The notes beneath the pieces are model-generated. The model saw nothing but the letters and a program-made list of their open reading frames with translations, was not told the origin of the DNA and made no database searches. 64,000 nucleotides of DNA. Source: Opitutales bacterium. GTDB lineage: Bacteria; Verrucomicrobiota; Verrucomicrobiia; Opitutales; Coraliomargaritaceae. The position numbers and the translations under genes are program-made. Shown in pieces: positions 58,163 to 64,000 of the stretch (position 1 is its first letter; the number at the start of each line of letters is the position of its first letter). The DNA is taken from positions 1 through 64,000 of the forward strand of contig JANQXM010000020.1 in assembly GCA_030729385.1 (NCBI GenBank). The letters are read 5' to 3'.

Positions 58163-58828
58163 ATGAAAAAAGTCGTCGTCATCGAAGACCAAACGATCCT
58201 ACGCGATCTCATTTGCCAGCTTGTAGAAGGCTACACTGGAATGGAAGTCATCGCCGAATCAGGAGATGGCGCAGAAGGCTATGAGCTGTGCCTTAAGCAT
58301 TTGCCCGACCTCGTGATCCTAGATATCATGTTGCCGAACTTAAATGGCAGCGAGGTGCTTCGCCGACTTAAGGCGAAAAATCCGAAGATTAATATCCTGA
58401 TTTTTTCTGCAGCTTCATCCAAGAGCATGGTCAACCGGCTACTTAAATCCGGCGTCAATGGCTATATCGAGAAAGATGCCGGACTCGAAGAGCTGGAAAA
58501 GGCCATCTCCCTGGTAGCCGACGGCCGCTCCTATTTCAGCCCACGTGTCGTGGATGCCATGCGCGAGCTTATGGTCAGCGGCGGGCAAGACGACTCGCTC
58601 GAATCACTCACAACTAGAGAAAGAGAAATCATCCAGCTCATTGCAGAAAGTTACAGCAATAAGGAAATCGCCGCCAAATTAGGCATGAGTGTGCGTACCG
58701 CTGACACGCATCGCACCAATATCATGAAAAAGTTGGACTTACACGACGTTGCTGCCCTCACCCGCTGGGCCATCGCCAACAAGCTGGTTGACCCAGTAGG
58801 TGGCGACATGAGCACTGAAATGCCATAG
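58163..58828 (+). CDS. NarL/FixJ-family response regulator
   Basis: A 221-residue regulator. The receiver begins KKVVVIEDQTILRDLICQLV, with phospho-Asp in LVILDIMLPNLNGSEV and the Lys of GYIEKDAGLEEL. The LuxR-type helix-turn-helix is LTTREREIIQLIAESYSNKEIAAKLGMSVRTADTHRTNIMKKL. ATG 58163 is right before the receiver; an upstream ATG at 58106 overlaps the terminator tail region. No sensor kinase is adjacent, so it is an orphan whose partner may be one of the soluble kinases elsewhere. Confidence 0.9.
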   Translation: MKKVVVIEDQTILRDLICQLVEGYTGMEVIAESGDGAEGYELCLKHLPDLVILDIMLPNLNGSEVLRRLKAKNPKINILIFSAASSKSMVNRLLKSGVNGYIEKDAGLEELEKAISLVADGRSYFSPRVVDAMRELMVSGGQDDSLESLTTREREIIQLIAESYSNKEIAAKLGMSVRTADTHRTNIMKKLDLHDVAALTRWAIANKLVDPVGGDMSTEMP

Positions 58829-58925
58829 TACTGACTCGCGGGGTCGAAATTTATTAGAAAGTTAGCTGGCGGTCATTGTCCGTCAGCATTGACTTCGTCG
58901 CTCTCACCCATTGCATACCAATCCT

Positions 58926-60026
58926 ATGGGTAATTCTTTTGGCACACTGTTTCGTATCTCCACATGGGGAGAAAGTCATGGAGGCGGCATTGGCGTCGTT
59001 ATTGATGGCTGCCCTCCTCGGCTACCCCTATCCGAAGAAGACATCCAGTTCGAACTGGACCGTCGCCGCCCTGGTCAAAGCGATATCACCACTCCTAGAA
59101 AAGAGAGCGATACAGCTAAGATCGTCTCTGGCGTATTTGAAGGTCTAACACTAGGCACTCCTATTGCGATCTACGTACCGAACGGCGATCAGCGACCATC
59201 GGCTTATAGCGAGATGAAGGATAAGTTCCGACCTTCACATGCCGACTTTACCTACCAAACAAAATTTGGCATTCGCAACCATGAGGGCGGGGGCCGCTCT
59301 TCAGCACGCGAAACGATCGGTCGAGTAGCAGCTGGAGCGATTGCCAAAAAGATCCTTCACCTAGCTGCCAATGTCGAAACCCGCGCCTATATTACGCGCG
59401 TCCACGACATTGAAATGCCCGCCAATGAGGATTTCCCAACACTGGAAGCTGTAGAAGCAAGCCCAGTGCGTTGCCCACATCCGGAAACCGCTGAGAAGAT
59501 GGTCGAGCGGATAAGAGCCATGCGCAGCGAAGGTAACTCCGTCGGCGGCGTCATCGAATGCCGCATCCGAAACTTACCGATCGGGCTCGGATTACCCGTA
59601 TTTGACCGCTTAGAAGCAGATTTAGCTAAGGCCATGCTTTCTATCCCTGCGACAAAAGGATTTGAGATCGGCAGTGGATTCGAAGGCTCGAAATTAACCG
59701 GCTCTGAGCACAATGATACTTTCGTCAATAAGGACGGGAGAATCGGAACCAGCAGCAATCGCTCAGGTGGCGTTCAAGGAGGCATTAGTAATGGCGAGGA
59801 AATAGTCTTTCGCGTCGCATTCAAACCAACTGCAACCATCATTCAAAATCAGCACACTGTCGATAAAGACGGCAATGAGACTGAACTAATGGGCCGCGGG
59901 CGCCACGATCCATGCGTAGTGCCAAGAGCTGTGCCGATTGTGGAGTCAATGGCATCACTCGTCCTCATCGACCACTGGATGCGTCAGCAGGCACAATGCA
60001 GCAGCTTCGACTTCGATTCTAAATAA
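58926..60026 (+). CDS. aroC: Chorismate synthase
   Basis: A 366-residue enzyme with all three family signatures: [27 protein letters not shown], then the Arg-rich [24 protein letters not shown], and [19 protein letters not shown]. It converts EPSP to chorismate with reduced FMN, the last common step of aromatic amino acid synthesis. ATG 58926 directly precedes the signature. Confidence 0.96.
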   Translation: MGNSFGTLFRISTWGESHGGGIGVVIDGCPPRLPLSEEDIQFELDRRRPGQSDITTPRKESDTAKIVSGVFEGLTLGTPIAIYVPNGDQRPSAYSEMKDKFRPSHADFTYQTKFGIRNHEGGGRSSARETIGRVAAGAIAKKILHLAANVETRAYITRVHDIEMPANEDFPTLEAVEASPVRCPHPETAEKMVERIRAMRSEGNSVGGVIECRIRNLPIGLGLPVFDRLEADLAKAMLSIPATKGFEIGSGFEGSKLTGSEHNDTFVNKDGRIGTSSNRSGGVQGGISNGEEIVFRVAFKPTATIIQNQHTVDKDGNETELMGRGRHDPCVVPRAVPIVESMASLVLIDHWMRQQAQCSSFDFDSK

Positions 60027-60050
60027 TGGTGCTTTACTGCGCAACAGCCA

Positions 60051-60782
60051 ATGAATGAGTCACCACTAGTCTATGTCATTTATGGTACCCCTGGCTCTGG
60101 CCGAAGAGAAGTCATCTTCGACCTCATCGACGGAGGCATTGATCCAAAATCAAATGTGCTGTTCTTTCGCCCTGAAGGCGAGACGCAGACACCTTTTGAT
60201 GAACAAATTGATGCCTTAGAGAATACGACGACCATCGAATGGTCTTTGGACAACGCAAAGATTAAGCACGGACAAATTTCAGCTGCGCCAGATTATATAA
60301 TTTTCCTCGCCGCAGGAGAGTCTGATCCTTCCGATATCGCAGAAGCGCTTAAATCCTGGATCGATCATAATAATTGCCAAATTGGACGTCTGATCACGGT
60401 GGTCAACTGCACTTTCCTGCAACATACGCCAGCAGCGCAAAGCTGGTATGATGCTTGCATCCATTTTTCTGATGCTGTCCTGCTCAATCGCCGCGATGGA
60501 GCCGACAACAAATGGATCAAAGATTTTCAGCAAGGCTATCAAAAACGATGCTCTCCAGCACGCTTCATCCTTGTGAAGAAAGGAAAAGTTGCGAATCCCG
60601 CGGAGGTGCTCGACCCCGAAGCCAGACGTCTTTCATTCTTTTTCGATGAATTACTACCAATCGAAGAAGATGGACTCGATGAGGAAGAACAGCCGGATGA
60701 CATTAAACCCGATAAGTATATAGAGCGTCTGGAAAGTGGGCACCGAGCCCACCCAGTCCCTGATATACGCAAACTACTTTAA
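60051..60782 (+). CDS. CobW/COG0523-like P-loop protein with degenerate Walker A
   Basis: A 243-residue protein that begins like a G3E GTPase (VYVIYGTPGSGRREVIFDLID). The P-loop Lys-Ser/Thr is replaced by Arg18-Arg19, so nucleotide hydrolysis is doubtful. Later segments still match CobW folds: LITVVNCTFLQ (switch strand), FSDAVLLNRRDGADN (the NKxD-like base motif, degraded). The acidic C-terminus (EEDGLDEEEQPDDIKPD) is unusual. It follows aroC by 24 bp, perhaps as one operon. The family assignment is by pattern only. Confidence 0.55.
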   Translation: MNESPLVYVIYGTPGSGRREVIFDLIDGGIDPKSNVLFFRPEGETQTPFDEQIDALENTTTIEWSLDNAKIKHGQISAAPDYIIFLAAGESDPSDIAEALKSWIDHNNCQIGRLITVVNCTFLQHTPAAQSWYDACIHFSDAVLLNRRDGADNKWIKDFQQGYQKRCSPARFILVKKGKVANPAEVLDPEARRLSFFFDELLPIEEDGLDEEEQPDDIKPDKYIERLESGHRAHPVPDIRKLL

Positions 60783-60785
60783 ACA

Positions 60786-60816
60786 AAAAGGCCCCGTTCA
60801 TCTGAACGGGACCTTT
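60786..60816. terminator. Bidirectional rho-independent terminator
   Basis: AAAGGCCCCGTT pairs with AACGGGACCTTT around a 6 nt loop. A-rich sequence precedes it. It separates the CobW-like gene from the convergent wzc-like gene. Confidence 0.75.
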
Positions 60817-60836
60817 GTAGTTAAAATGAGATACGG

Positions 60837-63137
60837 TTAACTCCGCGTTTCAATCGTCGGCTCAACTGAGCCAGCAAGGTCTTCCTCTATATCCTCTTCA
60901 TTATGGATGTAGTAATCCTGATAGGCTTTGTCTGAATAGTGCGAGTAGTAATAGCTCGATAAGCTACTAGTAATGTTATTCAAAATCGCACCAAACACGG
61001 GAGTGTTTGATTCCCAAAGACGACGGACATTCACAACTGCTGTCTTACGTTTCACAGTATTGAACTTGATCACGTAAAGCACACCATCCGCAAGTGGAAG
61101 TAAGTTTAGAGCATCACTAACCGCAGCCAAAGGAGGCGAATCGACCACAATGCGATCATAGCGATCGCGAAGATCGGCAAACATTGCCTCAAACTTTGCA
61201 CTATTCAGAATCTGAGTCGGATTCTTCGACTTACCACCGGTTGGCAATACGTCCAAGTTGGGATAGACTTCCTTGATAATCACTTCGTCCAAGGCGACGT
61301 CTTTATCAATATGGTCCAACAGACCAAAATCATTCTCGAGTTGCAATGATCGTGCGACGTTTGGAAGACGTAAATCCGCATCCAACAGAAGTGTTTTCTC
61401 ACCATGATTCGCAAATGTAAGGGCTAAATTGGAGCTCACGAACGACTTACCTTCACCCGGGACAGTACTAGTTGTAACAATCACCTTAGCGTTTTTGCTT
61501 TCGTCATTCAACTTCAATGCCGAGTATATGGAACGGAACGTCTCAGTAACATGTCGATCCACATTAGAAGCAACCGCCTGCGCTTTTGTGTTGATATCCA
61601 ACTTCTTAATGCGGGGAATGATCCCAAGCATAGGAAGGCCAATTGTCCCTTCGATGTCGAAAGCACTTTTCACACGGTCATCCAAGAACGCGACCATGAA
61701 GACCAGCCCCATACCAACCGCAACACCACCAAAAAGACCCGCAGCAAGATTCATCACAACATTCGGTGAAGAATGAGTTAAAGGAGGAAACGCCTGGTCG
61801 ACAATACGAGCATTTGCATTCTTCAAGTTCACTTGCGCCTGCTCTTGCGTCATGCGAGATGTGAGCGCCATAAAGAAAACCCGCTGCACCTCTAAATCAC
61901 GTTCAAGGGAACTATACTCCACCCGTAAACGACTCAATTCAATAAGCTCCTGCTCTTTTTCCGCCAGACGCTTACTAGAAACTTCATAATTGGTTTTAGT
62001 CTCTGCAAATGCAGCGCTAATCTTACTCACTGAATTTTCAACAGCACCCTGCAACTCGACCTCAGACTCTTGCAATGTCTGCAAGAGCTCAATCATCACA
62101 GGATGTTTTTCGCGGTAGCGCTTGCTCAATGAGGAAATACTAATTTTTGCACTACTGATATTTTGAAGCAGAGACGATACACGAAGTTGCTCAGCAATAA
62201 ATGAGAGCTCCCACAAGTCCTTGCCCTCACGACGATACGATTCAATCAAATTCCATTTAGTTTCAATAGAGTCATATGCATTCTTAGCTGAAAGCTTCAT
62301 TTCGTTAAGACTAGATAGCTGCGTGCGCGCAATATTCTCCTGACTATCAAGCGACACCGCGTTATTTTGTTCGCGATAGTCTGCCAGCTTCAGATCCAGT
62401 TCCTCAACTCGGTCTTTTTGTTGATCGGCGCGAATACGTAAATCTTCCACCGCCTTCATCGAACCATCGATGTTAAGCTTCAAATTATAATCAATGAATT
62501 CCTTCGCAAAAAGATTGGCGACATCAGCAGCTATGATTGGATCGGGGTGCGAATATGCAACATTCACCATCAAGCTCATCCGCCGGGGAATAATCTCACG
62601 ATTTCTCCCTAATACTTCCAGTGGAGACAATGGACCACTCAAGCTCAAGGCACTTGCGTATGGAGCCATAAATCGCTCGCGCACATCATCTTGGAGCCTT
62701 TGCTCAACACCTTGAAGAATAGTAACACTTTCAAAAAGACTAAGTTGAGTATTTAAATCTTCAGCTCCACGGATTTGGTTCATTTCCATTTCTGGCCCCA
62801 TATTACCCATTGCCGAGGGGTCATCGCGAAGCAGCTGCACCTGAGCCACAGCGGTATACACCTTCGTCTTATTGAAAGTATAGAGAATGGAGCCTGAAAA
62901 GATGATAAAGAACGCAACGATGAAATACCAGATGCGCTCACGGAACATTAGGAAGTAGTCTTTGAACGAGCGCTGAGGGGCACCGCCACCACCTTCTTGA
63001 CCGCCACCGCCATAACCACCATAACTATAGCCGCCACCATAACCATAGCCTGAGCCGGCACCATAACCGTAGCCATATCCTCCACCATAGCCACCTGAGT
63101 TAGGATCAGGGGCACCTCTTACGTAATCGTTTTTCAT
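60837..63137 (-). CDS. Wzc-like bacterial tyrosine autokinase with Gly/Tyr-rich N-terminus
   Basis: A 766-residue exopolysaccharide co-polymerase. Residues ~14-52 are nearly all Gly, Tyr and Ser. A Wzz domain then begins at RSFKDYFLMFRERIWYFIVAFF (first TM), with long coiled coils and a GNVR-like segment (VEYSSLERDLEVQRVFF) before the second TM (~475-495). The cytoplasmic BY-kinase has Walker A STVPGEGKSFVSSNLA (~556), A' LLLDADLRLPN and Walker B IVVDSPPLAAVSD. It ends with a Tyr cluster, SSYYYSHYSDKAYQDYYI (~723). Autophosphorylation there regulates chain length and export. It forms an operon with the wza-like gene, 15 bp upstream. Confidence 0.92.
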   Translation of the reverse strand: MKNDYVRGAPDPNSGGYGGGYGYGYGAGSGYGYGGGYSYGGYGGGGQEGGGGAPQRSFKDYFLMFRERIWYFIVAFFIIFSGSILYTFNKTKVYTAVAQVQLLRDDPSAMGNMGPEMEMNQIRGAEDLNTQLSLFESVTILQGVEQRLQDDVRERFMAPYASALSLSGPLSPLEVLGRNREIIPRRMSLMVNVAYSHPDPIIAADVANLFAKEFIDYNLKLNIDGSMKAVEDLRIRADQQKDRVEELDLKLADYREQNNAVSLDSQENIARTQLSSLNEMKLSAKNAYDSIETKWNLIESYRREGKDLWELSFIAEQLRVSSLLQNISSAKISISSLSKRYREKHPVMIELLQTLQESEVELQGAVENSVSKISAAFAETKTNYEVSSKRLAEKEQELIELSRLRVEYSSLERDLEVQRVFFMALTSRMTQEQAQVNLKNANARIVDQAFPPLTHSSPNVVMNLAAGLFGGVAVGMGLVFMVAFLDDRVKSAFDIEGTIGLPMLGIIPRIKKLDINTKAQAVASNVDRHVTETFRSIYSALKLNDESKNAKVIVTTSTVPGEGKSFVSSNLALTFANHGEKTLLLDADLRLPNVARSLQLENDFGLLDHIDKDVALDEVIIKEVYPNLDVLPTGGKSKNPTQILNSAKFEAMFADLRDRYDRIVVDSPPLAAVSDALNLLPLADGVLYVIKFNTVKRKTAVVNVRRLWESNTPVFGAILNNITSSLSSYYYSHYSDKAYQDYYIHNEEDIEEDLAGSVEPTIETRS

Positions 63138-63152
63138 AGGAAATAATATTAA

Positions 63153-63818
63153 TTAAATGATACGTTCAGGAACCCAGATCGTATCACCTTCTTGCAAAAT
63201 GATATCTTTGACATTTGGATCCGTCAAAATTCGACTAAAGTTCACTTCCATCTGACTCGCCCGACCCGATTCATCCACACGTTTTATCGTAATCGATTTA
63301 GGATTGCCTAATCGGCTGACTCCGTTAGCACCAGCAATCGCTTCAGTCAGCGTGAGGTCACGATCAGGTGGAATGTCCACGACTCCTGGAGCATTCACTG
63401 ATCCCAAAATGCGAACCACTTTCGAAGAAAAGGAAACAACAACAACGGAGACCTGCGGGTCGACCAAATAGTCACGATTATACAGATCAGTTATTAAAGA
63501 TTGGGCCTCTGCCACAGTCATCCCCGCAATCTTGACCTTGCCGATTAACGCAAGTGAAACAGAGCCCTCTCCCTCGACACGAACACTTTTGTTTAAGTCC
63601 GGCTCTTTATATATTTCGACACTAATTACATCGGACGGCTTGAGGAGATAGTTTTCCCCAACAACCATGCCAACGCCGCTAGAAGAGGAGCCATTCCCTG
63701 CCGATGTAGACGCGGAAGAGGAATCACCAAAAGAACCGCCGCCATCATCTTGTGCAGGTAAAGATGCACCTAATAAAATAAAACTGCAGGCTAAAAGAAG
63801 AGTGGTAATGTATTTCAT
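63153..63818 (-). CDS. Wza-like polysaccharide export protein
   Basis: A 221-residue periplasmic or outer-membrane export protein. The signal peptide (LLLACSFILLGASLPAQ) is followed by a Ser/Gly linker. A Poly_export domain starts at NYLLKPSDVISVEIYKEPDLN, and one SLBB domain spans VRILGSVNAPGVVDIPPDRDLTLTEAIAGANG to the end. It lacks the C-terminal membrane helix of E. coli Wza (379 residues) and may need a separate barrel; a barrel gene is immediately upstream. No lipobox Cys is evident. An intrinsic-terminator-like hairpin sits 10 nt ahead of the ATG. Confidence 0.9.
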   Translation of the reverse strand: MKYITTLLLACSFILLGASLPAQDDGGGSFGDSSSASTSAGNGSSSSGVGMVVGENYLLKPSDVISVEIYKEPDLNKSVRVEGEGSVSLALIGKVKIAGMTVAEAQSLITDLYNRDYLVDPQVSVVVVSFSSKVVRILGSVNAPGVVDIPPDRDLTLTEAIAGANGVSRLGNPKSITIKRVDESGRASQMEVNFSRILTDPNVKDIILQEGDTIWVPERII

Positions 63819-63827
63819 AAATTAAAA

Positions 63828-63850
63828 AATGCCTCGATTAAGAGGCATTT
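63828..63850 (-). terminator. Intrinsic terminator/attenuator directly before the wza-like start
   Basis: On the minus strand AAATGCCTC pairs with GAGGCATTT around TTAATC, then TTT follows, and the wza-like ATG is 10 nt beyond. It could end the barrel gene transcript or attenuate wza-wzc. Confidence 0.75.
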
Positions 63851-63880
63851 CGACCGCAAAAACGGGGAAAGGTTCAATTA

Positions 63881-64000
63881 TTAATAGCGCAATGATGCTG
63901 AAACATCCAAGCTATGATTTTTGTTACTTCCACCAGCCAGTGAAGAGTCATTTTCAGAATAGTTGTAACCACCGCCAAAACGCCAGTGCTGATTCGGCAC
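63881..64000 (-). CDS. C-terminal end of an outer-membrane beta-barrel protein (partial)
   Basis: The last 39 codons of a gene that enters from the right. It reads NQHWRFGGGYNYSENDSS and ends NHSLDVSASLRY before TAA (63883-63881). Alternating hydrophobic residues and a terminal Tyr are the insertion signature of outer-membrane barrel strands. Position before the wza-like gene suggests a barrel (for example of the BBP2 type) taking part in polysaccharide export, but too little is visible to name it. Confidence 0.7.
   Translation of the reverse strand: MPNQHWRFGGGYNYSENDSSLAGGSNKNHSLDVSASLRY

Overview
The window looks like a chromosome segment of a marine, aerobic, heterotrophic member of the Verrucomicrobiota, most like Opitutae/Puniceicoccales (Coraliomargarita-type). 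This placement is inferred from the gene set: a PEP-CTERM protein, a giant lamin-tail/CotH secreted protein, a fungal-type cystathionine gamma-synthase, pyrophosphate-dependent phosphofructokinase, System II cytochrome c maturation, AddAB-type recombination nucleases, and the 5' end of a 16S rRNA gene. No phage, plasmid, CRISPR or IS transposase gene is visible.

Layout. 1-59 is the 5' end of a 16S gene on the minus strand, behind a ~600 bp AT-rich leader. 667-2661 is a two-gene minus-strand unit: a Tsr3-like protein and a cystathionine gamma-synthase. 2767-7423 holds a Tat-exported LysM amidase, a CreBC-type two-component system with a truncated CreD-like gene, and a dienelactone hydrolase. 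7551-18371 is a plus-strand block: DinG-family helicase, PP2C phosphatase, TPR protein, DUF1294 protein, AddB, a GxxExxY gene bounded by 27 bp inverted repeats, AddA and a CPXCG protein. 18373-23886 is mostly minus strand: GYF membrane protein, a frameshifted helical-repeat protein, glutaredoxin, tRNA-Ile2(CAT) and envelope proteins. 23942-27094 holds dgt and cstA. 27211-30193 is an arsenic operon: arsR, a Cys-rich micro-protein, an ArsP-like permease, arsC and an aquaporin. 30340-35394 encodes the lamin-tail/CotH giant. 35429-38147 holds a glycolate/lactate oxidase and a REC-histidine kinase. 38289-43202 holds ychF, a lipoprotein, resB and ccsA. 43474-48522 is minus strand: PEP-CTERM protein and remnant, MOSC, xerC, parA, and a hybrid histidine kinase split by an amber codon. 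48781-54467 holds PPi-PFK, an epimerase and hemF-hemE-hemY. 54464-57990 holds four membrane or transport-type genes and a divergent pair of exported signal-peptidase-like proteins. 58163-60782 holds a NarL-type regulator, aroC and a degenerate CobW-like protein. 60837-64000 is an exopolysaccharide export locus: an outer-membrane barrel end, wza-like and wzc-like genes.

The most noteworthy features are repeats and a cassette. (i) The GxxExxY nuclease-fold gene sits between addB and addA inside 24/27-matched inverted repeats, so it looks like a small mobile unit. (ii) A family of paired stem-loops keeps the loop GCTCCGTC while its stems change by compensation; one copy lies in-frame inside addA. 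(iii) Degenerate heptanucleotide arrays, several in facing pairs, fill the gaps of the arsenic operon and flank the tRNA. (iv) Three further palindromic intergenic families are present. Functions rest on reading motifs by eye; no database search was run.
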